Shown: positions 1 through 9,257, counted from the stretch's first letter. The stretch: 64,000 nucleotides of DNA from Pseudomonas mediterranea CFBP 5447 (GCF_000774145.1 NZ_KN322987.1:1410669-1474668); one strand, 5' to 3'. The notes: a model not told the origin generated them from the letters alone. Made by a program: numbers and translations.

Positions 1-100
1 AGAAGACCACTTCTTCCTCGGTTTCGGAATGCCGCGCAATGCTGAACACGCGGTACTGCGGACCTTTGTAATGCTGGTAGAGCCCAGGTTGTATCGGCAT
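1..100 (-). CDS. DUF1653 domain protein, N-terminal part only
   Basis: The reverse strand reads from an ATG at 98-100 (MPIQPGLYQHYKGPQYRVFS...) and runs off the left edge after about 33 codons. The start, with its YxHYKGxxYxV pattern and following acidic stretch, matches the small DUF1653 family, whose function is unknown. It lies downstream of fadA in the same direction but beyond a terminator, so it is probably transcribed separately. The rest of the gene is outside the window. Confidence 0.75.
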   Translation of the reverse strand, partial: MPIQPGLYQHYKGPQYRVFSIARHSETEEEVVF

Positions 101-157
101 GCTTCGGCCCTCACTGAAATCTTTTCAAAATAAAAACAAAATTTTCTTTTAAACCCG

Positions 158-188
158 GAAAAACAAAAACCGGGGCACTTGGCCCCGG
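158..188 (-). terminator. Rho-independent terminator after fadBA
   Basis: On the minus strand a 7-bp GC stem (CCGGGGC at 182-188 pairing with GCCCCGG at 170-176, 5-nt loop) is followed by TTTTTGTTT. It sits 19 bases past the fadA stop and ends the fadBA operon. Confidence 0.9.
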
Positions 189-206
189 CTTCCATCGACG
201 CAACGC

Positions 207-1382
207 TTAGACGCGTTCGAAGACAGTGGCGATGCCCTGGCCGAGACCAATGCACATGGTGGACACGCCAAAAGTGCCGCCGTTCTGTTTCATGACGTTC
301 AGCAACGTGCCGGAGATACGCGCACCGGAGCAACCGAACGGGTGACCCAGGGCGATCGCGCCGCCGTGCAGGTTAACCTTCTCGTTCATCTTGTCGAGCA
401 CTTTCAGATCTTTCAGCACAGGCAGGGCCTGCGCGGCGAACGCTTCGTTGAGCTCGAAGAAGTCGATATCGGCAATACTCAGGCCGGCACGCTTCAAGGC
501 TTTCTGCGTAGCCGGTACAGGACCATAGCCCATGATCGCCGGGTCCACACCCGCCACGGCCATGGAACGGATCACCGCCATCGGCTGGATGCCCAGGTCC
601 TGGGCACGCTGGGCCGACATCACGATCATGCACGAAGCGCCGTCGGTGATCTGCGACGAGGTACCGGCTGTCACAGTACCACCCTTGGGGTTGAAGGCAG
701 GCTTGAGAGTCGCCAGGCTTTCCAGGGTGGTTTCCGGACGAATGGTTTCGTCGTAGTCGAACAGTTTCAGGAAACCGTTCTCGTCGTAACCCTGCATCGG
801 GATGATCTCATCCTTGAACTTGCCTTCCACGGTCGCCTTGTGGGCGAGTTGGTGGGAGCGCACGCCGAAGGCATCCTGCTGTTCGCGGGTGATGCCGTGC
901 ATCTTGCCAAGCATTTCCGCGGTCAGGCCCATCATGCCCGAGGCTTTTGCCGCGTACAGCGACATGTGCGGGTTCGGATCGACGCCATGCATCATGCTCA
1001 CGTGGCCCATGTGTTCGACACCGCCGACGACGAATACATCGCCGTTACCGGTCATGATCGCCTGGGCAGCGGTGTGCAGCGCGCTCATGGACGAACCGCA
1101 CAGGCGGCTGACGGTCTGGCCGGCCGAGGTGTGAGGGATCTGGGTCATCAGCGAGGCCATGCGGGCGATGTTCCAGCCCTGCTCCAGGGTCTGGTTCACA
1201 CAGCCCCAGATCACGTCCTCGACTTCGTTCGGGTCGACCTTGACGTTGCGTTCCAGCAGTTTGCTGATCAGGTGCGCCGACATGTCCTCGGCGCGGGTGT
1301 TGCGGTGCATGCCGCCCTTGGAGCGGCCCATCGGCGTACGACCGAAGTCGACAATCACGACGTCTCTAGGATTCAAGCTCAT
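207..1382 (-). CDS. fadA: 3-ketoacyl-CoA thiolase FadA
   Basis: Cleaves 3-ketoacyl-CoA with CoA to give acetyl-CoA and a shortened acyl-CoA, the last step of beta-oxidation; it works as the beta subunit of the FadBA complex. The 391-residue protein has the thiolase layout: the active-site Cys in VSRLCGSSMSAL (near residue 94), the NEAFAAQ motif, the GGAIALGHPFGCSGAR histidine motif and the C-terminal CIGLGQG cysteine motif. It follows fadB after 30 bases on the same strand, so the two are co-transcribed. Length and start agree with Pseudomonas FadA. Confidence 0.97.
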   Translation of the reverse strand: MSLNPRDVVIVDFGRTPMGRSKGGMHRNTRAEDMSAHLISKLLERNVKVDPNEVEDVIWGCVNQTLEQGWNIARMASLMTQIPHTSAGQTVSRLCGSSMSALHTAAQAIMTGNGDVFVVGGVEHMGHVSMMHGVDPNPHMSLYAAKASGMMGLTAEMLGKMHGITREQQDAFGVRSHQLAHKATVEGKFKDEIIPMQGYDENGFLKLFDYDETIRPETTLESLATLKPAFNPKGGTVTAGTSSQITDGASCMIVMSAQRAQDLGIQPMAVIRSMAVAGVDPAIMGYGPVPATQKALKRAGLSIADIDFFELNEAFAAQALPVLKDLKVLDKMNEKVNLHGGAIALGHPFGCSGARISGTLLNVMKQNGGTFGVSTMCIGLGQGIATVFERV

Positions 1383-1412
1383 AAATGTTCTCTCGCTCTA
1401 GTCGTTGGGCGC

Positions 1413-3560
1413 TTAACCGAAGAAGCTCTGGCCATTTTTGGCCATCTCACGCAGCTTCGCGGTGGGGTGGTACAGCGCGCCCAGATCAGCGTACTGGTCA
1501 GCCAGGGCAACGAACTCGGCCACACCGATCGAATCGATGTAGCGCAGCGCACCGCCACGGAATGGAGGGAAACCGATACCGTAGACCAGGCCCATGTCGG
1601 CTTCGGCGGCGGTCTCGACAATACCATCTTCCAGGCAACGCACGGTTTCGAGGCACAGCGGGATCATCATCCAGTTGATGATGTCTTCGTCGGTGACTTC
1701 GCGTTGCTCGTAGACGATCGGCTTGAGCACTTCCAGCACCGACGGATCGGCCACTTTCTTCTGCTTGCCGCGCTTGTCGGTCTCGTAGGCGTAGAAGCCC
1801 TTGCCGTTCTTCTGGCCCAGGCGCTTGGCTTCGTAGAGCACGTCGACAGCCGAACGACGGTCGTCCTTCATGCGGTCCGGGAAGCCCTCAGCCATGACGT
1901 CGCGGCCGTGGTGGCCGGTGTCGATACCGACCACGTCCATCAGGTAGGCCGGGCCCATCGGCCAGCCGAATTTTTCCATGATCTTGTCGATGCGCACGAA
2001 GTCCACGCCGGCGCTGACCAGCTTGGCGAAACCGCCGAAGTACGGGAACAGCACGCGGTTGACCAGGAAGCCCGGGCAGTCGTTGACGACGATCGGGTTC
2101 TTGCCCATTTTCTTGGCGTAGGCAACGGTGGTGGCAATGGCCAGTTCGCTGGACTTCTCGCCACGGATCACTTCCACCAGCGGCATCATGTGCACCGGGT
2201 TGAAGAAGTGCATGCCGACGAAGTTTTCCGGACGCTTGAGGGCCTTGGCCAGCAGCGAGATGGAAATGGTCGAGGTGTTCGACGCGAGGATCGTGTCCTC
2301 CTTGACCTTGTCTTCGACTTCAGCCAATACCGCTTGCTTGACCTTCGGGTTCTCGACGACCGCTTCGACCACCAGGTCGACATGGCCGAAATCGCCATAG
2401 GACAGGGTCGGACGAATGCCGTTGAGCACTTCGGCCATCTTCGCCGCGGTCATGCGACCTTTGTCGACGCGACCCACCAGCAGCTTGGCAGCTTCGCCCA
2501 GCCCCTGTTCGATCCCGTGCTCATTGATGTCCTTCATCAGGATCGGCGTGCCTTTGGACGCCGACTGATAGGCGATACCGCCGCCCATGATGCCGGCGCC
2601 CAACACGGCGGCCTGCTTCACGTCACGGGCGATTTCGTCGTAGGCCTTGGCCTTTTTCTTCAGCTCCTGGTCATTGAGGAACAGACCGATCAGGCTTTGG
2701 GCCGCCGAGGTCTTGGCCAGCTTGACGAAACCGGCGGCTTCGACTTCCAGGGCCTTGTCGCGACCGAAGTTCGCGGCTTTCTGGATGGTCTTGATCGCTT
2801 CGACCGGCGCCGGGTAGTTCGGGCCCGCCTGACCGGCCACGAAACCCTTGGCGGTTTCGAAAGCCATCATCTGCTCGATGGCGTTGAGCTTGAGTTTTTC
2901 CAGCTTCGGCTGACGCTTGGCCTTGTAGTCGAACTCGCCGCTGATGGCGCGCTTGATCAATTCAACGGCCGCTTCCTGGAGCTTGGCAGGTTCGACCACG
3001 GCATCCACGGCGCCGACTTTCAGCGCGTCTTCGGCACGGTTTTCCTTGCCGGCGGCAATCCACTCGATGGCGTTGTCGGCACCGATCAGGCGCGGCAGGC
3101 GCACGGTACCGCCGAAGCCCGGGTAGATGCCCAGCTTGACTTCCGGCAGGCCGATCTTGGCGGCGGAAGACATGACGCGATAATCCGCTGCCAGGCACAT
3201 TTCCAGGCCGCCACCCAGGGCGATGCCGTTGATGGCCGCGACGGTCGGTACGTTGAGATCTTCGAAGTCGCTGAAGATACGGTTGGCTTCGAGGTTGCCA
3301 GCGATCAGTTCGGCATCGGGCAGCTTGAAGTTGTCGACGAATTCGGTGATATCGGCACCGACGATGAAGACGTCCTTGCCGCTGCTGACGATCACACCCT
3401 TGATCGAAGCGTCTGCCTTGATAGTGTCCACGGCCTGACGCAATTCATTCAGGGTTAGACGGTTGAACTTGTTGACGGACTCACCCTTGAGATCGAACTT
3501 CAGTTCGACGATGCCACTTTCAAGAGCCTTAACCGTGATGGCTTTACCTTCGTAAATCAT
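1413..3560 (-). CDS. fadB: Fatty acid oxidation complex alpha subunit FadB
   Basis: Multifunctional enzyme carrying enoyl-CoA hydratase/isomerase activity at the N-terminus and L-3-hydroxyacyl-CoA dehydrogenase at the C-terminus; partner of FadA. The 715-residue product starts MIYEGKAITV; an in-frame extension 35 codons upstream is not credible, because the ATG at 3558-3560 has a GGAGAT ribosome site and gives the standard family length. The crotonase region (about 1-190) contains the oxyanion-loop sequence GIALGGGLEM. The dehydrogenase region starts near 310 with the NAD-binding motif AVLGAGIMGGGIA, and GMHFFNPVHMMPLVEV follows. First gene of fadBA; an inverted repeat at 3711-3737 may be its operator. 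Confidence 0.97.
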   Translation of the reverse strand: MIYEGKAITVKALESGIVELKFDLKGESVNKFNRLTLNELRQAVDTIKADASIKGVIVSSGKDVFIVGADITEFVDNFKLPDAELIAGNLEANRIFSDFEDLNVPTVAAINGIALGGGLEMCLAADYRVMSSAAKIGLPEVKLGIYPGFGGTVRLPRLIGADNAIEWIAAGKENRAEDALKVGAVDAVVEPAKLQEAAVELIKRAISGEFDYKAKRQPKLEKLKLNAIEQMMAFETAKGFVAGQAGPNYPAPVEAIKTIQKAANFGRDKALEVEAAGFVKLAKTSAAQSLIGLFLNDQELKKKAKAYDEIARDVKQAAVLGAGIMGGGIAYQSASKGTPILMKDINEHGIEQGLGEAAKLLVGRVDKGRMTAAKMAEVLNGIRPTLSYGDFGHVDLVVEAVVENPKVKQAVLAEVEDKVKEDTILASNTSTISISLLAKALKRPENFVGMHFFNPVHMMPLVEVIRGEKSSELAIATTVAYAKKMGKNPIVVNDCPGFLVNRVLFPYFGGFAKLVSAGVDFVRIDKIMEKFGWPMGPAYLMDVVGIDTGHHGRDVMAEGFPDRMKDDRRSAVDVLYEAKRLGQKNGKGFYAYETDKRGKQKKVADPSVLEVLKPIVYEQREVTDEDIINWMMIPLCLETVRCLEDGIVETAAEADMGLVYGIGFPPFRGGALRYIDSIGVAEFVALADQYADLGALYHPTAKLREMAKNGQSFFG

Positions 3561-3710
3561 CAACTGATCTCCACGATATGGAAGCTGAACAGTACACGTT
3601 GAACGCTGACCACTGGTTCGGCATTGACGTTTACCGTCGATGCTACGCCAATCCGCCAGGCACACCCGTCAACGCGATAGTCGGGGTTCTATAGGAACGT
3701 TCGGAAAATA

Positions 3711-3737
3711 CAAACGCTCAATTCATACGCCCGTTTG
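3711..3737 (-). promoter_or_regulatory. Inverted repeat upstream of fadB, possible PsrA-type operator
   Basis: CAAACG (3711-3716) and CGTTTG (3732-3737) form a 6-bp inverted repeat 151 bases before the fadB ATG. PsrA, the TetR-type fatty-acid regulator of Pseudomonas, binds GAAAC/GTTTC-like half sites and controls fadBA in P. aeruginosa. Here the half sites are 15 bases apart, wider than the usual PsrA spacing, so the assignment is tentative. A weak TATAGA element lies downstream on the minus strand. Confidence 0.35.
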
Positions 3738-3884
3738 ATTTGGGTACGTCACCTTCACGGAATTTCCGACAATTGTCAATCGCCCTAAACAAGGCCCTGG
3801 ATGCGACTTGACGGTCATTTCCGTCACCCTGCAGATCCGCAACACAACGCTGCATGTGCAGACATTCATAAGATCAATAATTAG

Positions 3885-4043
3885 AAAAGTCGCCCTAATT
3901 CCGGGCGCGATGGTTACAACCGGCTATGCTGGCGGATACGTTACTGAAGCGCTTGGCGCGAGGGCGTTGCGAACGAACGCCCGAATTGAATTGGTTTACG
4001 GCCTGCCTGGCCAACCCGCCCGATGCGACTGTCGGGCTTTTTT
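3885..4043 (+). ncRNA. Candidate small RNA ending in the 4018-4043 terminator
   Basis: The 488-base gap between fadB and the 4049-4486 gene contains a plus-strand terminator with no plausible protein-coding gene before it. The stretch 3885-4017 has several self-complementary GC blocks, for example GGGCGTTGCG paired loosely with CGAACGCCC around 3961-3993, and an AT-rich patch (aataattag, about 3877-3887) that could be a promoter. No known Pseudomonas sRNA was recognised. The 5' end is a guess. Confidence 0.3.
4018..4043 (+). terminator. Plus-strand rho-independent terminator
   Basis: GCCCGA (4018-4023) pairs with TCGGGC (4032-4037) and is followed by six T residues on the plus strand only. 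The flanking protein genes both lie on the minus strand, so it must serve an unannotated plus-strand transcript. Confidence 0.75.
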
Positions 4044-4048
4044 ATGGG

Positions 4049-4486
4049 TCAGGCCAGGGCCTTGAGCACCGCTGCAATATCCTGCAAAACAGCGGCTTCG
4101 CCCTTCTCGCCCCAGTACAGGGTGATCATCTGCCGGTCGGCTTCGATCTTGTAGACGTTGGCAGGCAGCTTCCGGAAATGCTCGAGCAACGACTCGTCCT
4201 GGCAAATTTCCCGCCACTGATTGACCCAGGCGCCCGGTGCGCTTTGCCAGTAACTCCAACAGACCGGCTGCTTGCCGCGCCGGGGCCGATGGTACTGCGC
4301 GCAGGGGTTTGGAGGCTGGGGATCGATCCAGTGCGGCCATTCCTGAGGCACCAATTGCATGGCCAGGCCGAGGCGACGGGCCTCCATGCGCAGGGCCATG
4401 CGACCGCTCTGTACACGGGACGGCCGCAACCATGCCAGAGGGCTTAATACCACCAGCAGGATTGACACCACTATCCAGACCGTCAT
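4049..4486 (-). CDS. Small membrane-anchored protein of unknown function
   Basis: A 145-residue product from the ATG at 4484-4486 (MTVWIVVSILLVVLSPLAWL), which begins with one hydrophobic segment of about 20 residues, then a basic stretch (RPSRVQSGRMALRMEARRLG) and a soluble domain. A longer in-frame start at 4534 would place charged residues before the membrane segment and is less likely. The position between fadB and a universal stress gene is the same as in other pseudomonads, where the gene is annotated hypothetical. The soluble part has no motif I recognise; the protein is probably inner-membrane anchored with the bulk in the cytoplasm or periplasm. Confidence 0.8.
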   Translation of the reverse strand: MTVWIVVSILLVVLSPLAWLRPSRVQSGRMALRMEARRLGLAMQLVPQEWPHWIDPQPPNPCAQYHRPRRGKQPVCWSYWQSAPGAWVNQWREICQDESLLEHFRKLPANVYKIEADRQMITLYWGEKGEAAVLQDIAAVLKALA

Positions 4487-4588
4487 ATCTGTACTCCCGA
4501 ATTCTGATGAGCCATTGACCCAGGTCGCCGTCAATGCGCTTGAAACCAGCCATACTTAACCGTATCGCCATTCTCTGGAGTGCTTTTC

Positions 4589-5029
4589 ATGTACTACGAA
4601 CACATCCTGGTCGCCGTCGACCTCACTGAAGAATGCGATCCCGTCATAAAACGCGCTCGCGCCCTGTGCGATGGCCGAGAGACCAAACTGTCACTTGTGC
4701 ATATCGTCGAGCCGATGGCCATGGCCTTTGGCGGCGATGTCCCCATGGACCTTTCCCAACTGCAGCAACAGCAGTTCGATCAGGCCAAGGAACGCCTCGA
4801 CCGCCTGATCGTGAAATACCCGGATTTAAAACGGGAGAACAGCCACCTGACCTACGGCCAGCCGCGCCAGGAGATCCATCACCTGGCCAAGGAACAGGGT
4901 TGCGACCTGATCGTCGTCGGCAGTCATGGACGCCATGGCCTGGCGCTGCTGCTGGGTTCCACCGCCAACGACGTGTTGCATGGCGCGCCTTGCGATGTGC
5001 TGGCGGTGCACCTGGTCAAGCGCGCATAA
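4589..5029 (+). CDS. Universal stress protein, UspA family
   Basis: A 146-residue single Usp domain. It opens with YYEHILVAVDLTEE, and its C-terminal half has the ATP-binding pattern VVGSHGRHGLALLLGSTANDVL, which fits the family signature G-x2-G-x9-G-S/T. An ATP-binding Usp of this kind is usually a cytoplasmic stress factor with no enzyme activity of its own. The ATG at 4589 follows TCTGGAG by 9 bases and is preferred over the upstream in-frame GTG at 4580. It is divergent from the 4049-4486 gene. Confidence 0.93.
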   Translation: MYYEHILVAVDLTEECDPVIKRARALCDGRETKLSLVHIVEPMAMAFGGDVPMDLSQLQQQQFDQAKERLDRLIVKYPDLKRENSHLTYGQPRQEIHHLAKEQGCDLIVVGSHGRHGLALLLGSTANDVLHGAPCDVLAVHLVKRA

Positions 5030-5069
5030 CCCCTGTGGGAACTGTTCACTCGGGCATTCAATGAAACTT

Positions 5070-5161
5070 GTGGCGAGGGAGCTTGCTCCCGCTTGAGTGC
5101 AAAGCACTCACAAAAAAATGGGGCCGCTTCGCAGCCCAGCGGGAGCAAGCTCCCTCGCCAC
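5070..5161. repeat. REP palindrome pair (GTGGCGAGGGAGCTTGCTCCC type)
   Basis: Two inverted copies of the Pseudomonas REP sequence, GTGGCGAGGGAGCTTGCTCC at 5070 and its complement ending at 5161, separated by about 45 bases. They lie between the converging usp and uup genes and could form a long hairpin terminating both. Confidence 0.9.
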
Positions 5162-5182
5162 AATGATTCAGGCTATGAGGGA

Positions 5183-7099
5183 TTACGCATCCAGCTCGGC
5201 CCAACGCTCCACCAGCGCATCCAACTCAGCCTGCAACTGCTCCAGGTGCGCAATCACCTTGGCGGTTTCCGCAGCCGGTCGCTGGTAGAAGCCGGCATCG
5301 GCCATCTCGGCCTGAACTGCGGCAATCTGCGCTTCCTTGGCATCGATATCACCCGGCAACGCTTCCAGCTCGCGCTGCAGCTTGTAGCTGAGCTTCTTCT
5401 TGGCCGGGGTCGGGGCTGCGGCAGCTACCGGAGCAGGCTCGGCCTTGACCACGGCCGAATTCAAGTCGGCCTTGCCGGACTTGCTCTCGGTCACGCCCAA
5501 GAGCCGTGGTGAGCCACCCTGGCGCAGCCAGTCCTGATACCCGCCGACGTATTCGCGAACCCGACCTTCGCCTTCGAATACCAGGGTGCTGGTCACCACG
5601 TTGTCGAGGAATGCCCGGTCGTGGCTGACCATCAGCACGGTACCGTTGAAGGTCAACAGCACTTCTTCCAGCAATTCGAGGGTTTCCACGTCCAGGTCGT
5701 TGGTCGGTTCGTCGAGCACCAGCAGGTTCGCCGGCTTGCTGAACAGTTTCGCCAGCAGCAGACGGGCGCGCTCGCCACCGGACAGCGCCTTGACCGGCGT
5801 ACGGGCACGCTGGGGGCTGAACAGGAAATCACCCAGGTAGCTCAATACATGGCGGCTCTGGCCATCGATCTCGATGAAGTCGCGGCCTTCGGCCACGTTG
5901 TCGATCACGGTCTTTTCCAGGTCCAACTGGTGACGCAACTGGTCGAAGTAGGCGACATCGATCTTCGTCCCCTCTTCCACCTTGCCGCTGGACGGCACCA
6001 GGCCACCGAGCATCAGCTTGAGCAAGGTGGTCTTGCCGGTGCCATTGGCACCCAGCAGGCCAATGCGGTCGCCGCGCTGCAGGACCATGGAGAAGTCCTT
6101 GACCAGGAACGGCCCGTCGGGATGGGCGAAGCTGACGTTTTCCAGCACCATCACCTGCTTGCCAGATTTTTCAGCGGTTTCCAGCTGGATATTGGCCTTG
6201 CCGGTGCGCTCGCGACGCTCGCTGCGCTCGACGCGCAAAGCCTTGAGGGCGCGTACGCGACCTTCGTTACGGGTACGACGGGCCTTGATGCCCTGGCGGA
6301 TCCAGACTTCTTCCTGGGCCAGGCGCTTGTCGAACAACGCGTTGGCGGTTTCTTCCGCCGCCAGGACCGCTTCCTTGTGCACCAGGAAACTGGCGTAGTC
6401 GCCGTTCCAGTCGATCAGGCCGCCACGATCCAGCTCAAGGATGCGGGTCGCCAGGTTCTGCAGGAAGGAACGGTCGTGGGTGATGAACAGCACCGCCCCC
6501 TGGAAATCCTTCAAGGCTTCTTCAAGCCAGGCGATGGCGCCGATGTCCAGGTGGTTGGTCGGTTCGTCGAGCAGCAGCAGGTCCGGTTCGGAAACCAGGG
6601 CCTGGGCCAGCAGCACGCGACGACGCCAGCCGCCGGATAACTCGGCCAGGGTCTTGTCGGCCGGCAGTTGCAGGCGGCTCAGGGTGCTGTCGACCAGTTG
6701 CTGCAGACGCCAGCCGTCGCGGGCTTCGAGGTCGTGCTGCACATGCATCAGTTTTTCCAGGTCGGCATCGGTGACGATGTTCTGGCTCAGGTGGTGATAT
6801 TCGGCCAGCAGCGCGCCGACACCGTCCAGGCCTTCGGCAACCACATCGAACACCGTCCGCTCGTCGGCCAACGGCAGTTCCTGGGGCAACTCACCGATTT
6901 TCAGGCCGGGGGCACGCCAGACCGAGCCGTCGTCGGGCTTCTGGTCGCCCTTGACCAGCTTCATCATGCTGGACTTGCCGGTACCGTTACGGCCGATGAT
7001 GCACACCCGCTCACCACGGGCGATCTGCCAGGACACCTTGTCCAACAACGGCATCGCGCCGAAAGCAAGGGACACATCGCTGAATTTGAGCAGGGTCAT
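5183..7099 (-). CDS. uup: ABC-F family ATPase Uup
   Basis: A 638-residue cytoplasmic protein with two ABC ATPase domains and no membrane segment, which defines the ABC-F class acting on ribosomes or on branched DNA intermediates rather than in transport. Walker A motifs are GRNGTGKSS (near residue 36) and GANGTGKTT (near 350); the signature motifs are LSGGWRRR and LSGGERAR, each with a LLLDEPTNHLD or LVLDEPTNDLD Walker B. An Ala/Pro/Lys linker near 560 leads to a C-terminal coiled coil (about 575-638), typical of Uup. The start at MTLLKFSDV is chosen over a longer reading because the domain begins there. Confidence 0.93.
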   Translation of the reverse strand: MTLLKFSDVSLAFGAMPLLDKVSWQIARGERVCIIGRNGTGKSSMMKLVKGDQKPDDGSVWRAPGLKIGELPQELPLADERTVFDVVAEGLDGVGALLAEYHHLSQNIVTDADLEKLMHVQHDLEARDGWRLQQLVDSTLSRLQLPADKTLAELSGGWRRRVLLAQALVSEPDLLLLDEPTNHLDIGAIAWLEEALKDFQGAVLFITHDRSFLQNLATRILELDRGGLIDWNGDYASFLVHKEAVLAAEETANALFDKRLAQEEVWIRQGIKARRTRNEGRVRALKALRVERSERRERTGKANIQLETAEKSGKQVMVLENVSFAHPDGPFLVKDFSMVLQRGDRIGLLGANGTGKTTLLKLMLGGLVPSSGKVEEGTKIDVAYFDQLRHQLDLEKTVIDNVAEGRDFIEIDGQSRHVLSYLGDFLFSPQRARTPVKALSGGERARLLLAKLFSKPANLLVLDEPTNDLDVETLELLEEVLLTFNGTVLMVSHDRAFLDNVVTSTLVFEGEGRVREYVGGYQDWLRQGGSPRLLGVTESKSGKADLNSAVVKAEPAPVAAAAPTPAKKKLSYKLQRELEALPGDIDAKEAQIAAVQAEMADAGFYQRPAAETAKVIAHLEQLQAELDALVERWAELDA

Positions 7100-7312
7100 G
7101 AGCTTCTCCAAAAACCGGGCGCGCATTCTACCTGAGATGAGACTTCAGGGGTCCGCCATTTTCTTCGTTGAAGCACTCTGCATAACAAATGTTGCGAACT
7201 TGCGCCGACGACCCCGCAAAGCTTTCGCCGGTTGCTGGCAAAAGGCTAAGCTACAGACAGTTACCCTGGGTTACCCCTTGGGCTTTTCATGTTTTTTCTG
7301 CCCGGATGTCTC

Positions 7313-9241
7313 ATGCGCAGTCGCCTTATTACTGTTCTGTCTTGTTTTTTTGTGTGTGCCACTGCCGTTCAAACCGCTCAAGCGGTGGATATATCTACCC
7401 AGCGCCAATATTACGATGAAGCCAAGCGAGCCTTGGCCAAGGGTGATTCCGGCCCCTATTTTCGCTATAGCCAGGCCCTGCGCGATTACCCGCTGGAACC
7501 CTACCTGGCCTATGACGAACTGACCGCTCGCCTCAAGAGCGCGAGCAACGCCGAAATCGAGAAGTTCCTCGCCGAACACGGCGACCTGCCCCAGGCCAAC
7601 TGGATGAAGCTGCGCTGGTTGCGCTGGCTGGCCGAGCGCGGCGACTGGGCGACCTTCGTCAAATACTACGACCCCAAGCTCAACTTCACCGAGCTGGACT
7701 GCCTCAACGCCCAGTACCAGCTCAGCCATGGCCTCAAGGCCGAGGGCTACGCCAATACGGAAAAGCTCTGGCTCACCGGTAAATCCCAACCCCAGGCCTG
7801 CGACGCGCTGTTCGGCCTGTGGGCCTCCCAAGGCCAGTTGACCGAGCAGAAACGCTGGGAGCGCGCCAAACTGGCGGCCCAGGCCCGCAACTATCCACTG
7901 GCCAACAGCCTGGTCAGCGGCCTGGTCACCCTCGCCCCTCGCGGCAAATTGCTGGTGGACGTGGCGCAGAAACCCGAATTGCTCAACCAGCCCTCGCGTT
8001 TCGTCCCGGCCGATGAGCCGATGTCGGACATCGTCAGCCTCGGCCTGCGTCGCCTCGCCCGCCAGGATCCGGATAAAGCCATGGCATTGCTGGACGGCTA
8101 CGCCAGCACCATGCATTTTTCCCGCGACGAAAAAGTCGCCATCGCCCGGGAGATCGGCCTGACCCTGGCCAAGCGCTTCGACAGTCGCGCCCTCGACGTG
8201 ATGACCCAATATGACCCGGAACTGCGAGACGACACGGTTTCCGAATGGCGCCTGCGCCTGCTGCTGCGCCTGGGTCGCTGGGACGACGCCTATCAGTTGA
8301 CCCGTCGCCTGCCCGAGTCACTGGCCACCACCAACCGCTGGCGTTACTGGCAGGCCCGCAGCCTGGAGCTGGCTCAACCGCAGAACCCCGAAGCCTTGAC
8401 GCTCTACAAACACCTGGCCCGCGAGCGGGATTTCTATGGTTTCCTGGCCGCCGACCGCTCCCAATCGCCCTACTCGCTCGCCAACAAGCCCTTGGTGCTG
8501 AGCCAGGCGCTGATCAACAAAGTGCGCAACACGCCGGGTGTCCGCCGGGCCCTGGAATTCCATGCCCGCGGGCAGATCGTCGACGGGCGCCGCGAGTGGT
8601 ATCACGTTAGCCGGCATTTCAGCCGCGACGAAATGGTCGCCCAGGCGAAGCTGGCCTACGACCTGAAATGGTATTTCCCGGCCATCCGCACCATCAGCCA
8701 GGCCAAGTACTGGGACGACCTGGACATCCGTTTCCCGATGGCGCACCGCGATACCCTGGTGCGCGAAGCCAAGGTCCGTGGTCTGCATTCGAGCTGGGTG
8801 TTCGCGATCACCCGCCAGGAAAGCGCCTTCATGGATGACGCGCGCTCCGGCGTGGGCGCCGCCGGCCTGATGCAATTGATGCCCGGTACCGCCAAGGAAA
8901 CCGCGCGCAAATTCAGCATTCCCCTGGCTTCGCCCCAGCAGGTGCTGGATCCGGACAAGAACATCGAACTCGGCGCAGCGTACCTGAGCCAGGTCCACAG
9001 CCAGTTCAACGGCAACCGCGTCCTGGCTTCGGCCGCCTACAACGCCGGCCCCGGCCGCGTACGCCAATGGCTGCGCGGCGCCGATCACCTGAGCTTCGAC
9101 GTCTGGGTCGAAAGCATCCCCTTCGACGAAACCCGCCAATACGTGCAGAACGTCTTGTCCTACTCGGTGATCTATGGCCAGAAACTCAACTCGCCGCAAC
9201 CGCTGGTGGACTGGCATGAGCGGTATTTTGACGATCAGTGA
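7313..9241 (+). CDS. slt: Soluble lytic murein transglycosylase Slt
   Basis: Periplasmic enzyme that cleaves the MurNAc-GlcNAc bond of peptidoglycan, forming 1,6-anhydro ends during wall turnover. The 642-residue product from the ATG at 7313 starts with a signal peptide (MRSRLITVLSCFFVCATAVQ, cleavage after TAQA). A long alpha-helical superhelix precedes the C-terminal lysozyme-like domain with the catalytic Glu in ITRQESAF, then GAAGLMQLMPGTA and AAYNAGPGRV. This start gives the same length as P. aeruginosa Slt. An ATG 24 bases upstream is possible but would lengthen the signal peptide. Divergent from uup. Confidence 0.95.
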   Translation: MRSRLITVLSCFFVCATAVQTAQAVDISTQRQYYDEAKRALAKGDSGPYFRYSQALRDYPLEPYLAYDELTARLKSASNAEIEKFLAEHGDLPQANWMKLRWLRWLAERGDWATFVKYYDPKLNFTELDCLNAQYQLSHGLKAEGYANTEKLWLTGKSQPQACDALFGLWASQGQLTEQKRWERAKLAAQARNYPLANSLVSGLVTLAPRGKLLVDVAQKPELLNQPSRFVPADEPMSDIVSLGLRRLARQDPDKAMALLDGYASTMHFSRDEKVAIAREIGLTLAKRFDSRALDVMTQYDPELRDDTVSEWRLRLLLRLGRWDDAYQLTRRLPESLATTNRWRYWQARSLELAQPQNPEALTLYKHLARERDFYGFLAADRSQSPYSLANKPLVLSQALINKVRNTPGVRRALEFHARGQIVDGRREWYHVSRHFSRDEMVAQAKLAYDLKWYFPAIRTISQAKYWDDLDIRFPMAHRDTLVREAKVRGLHSSWVFAITRQESAFMDDARSGVGAAGLMQLMPGTAKETARKFSIPLASPQQVLDPDKNIELGAAYLSQVHSQFNGNRVLASAAYNAGPGRVRQWLRGADHLSFDVWVESIPFDETRQYVQNVLSYSVIYGQKLNSPQPLVDWHERYFDDQ

Positions 9242-9257
9242 GCGCAGTAGCGACGAG

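Noticed and set aside
342..3458. Very long open frame on the plus strand opposite fadA and fadB
   Set aside because: It is an antisense shadow of two certain genes. High GC and codon bias leave the opposite strand open; the predicted protein is His/Gln/Arg-rich with no motif.
3808..4447. Plus-strand open frames between fadB and the membrane-protein gene
   Set aside because: They run through the terminator at 4018-4043 and into the antisense of the 4049-4486 gene; no conserved pattern.
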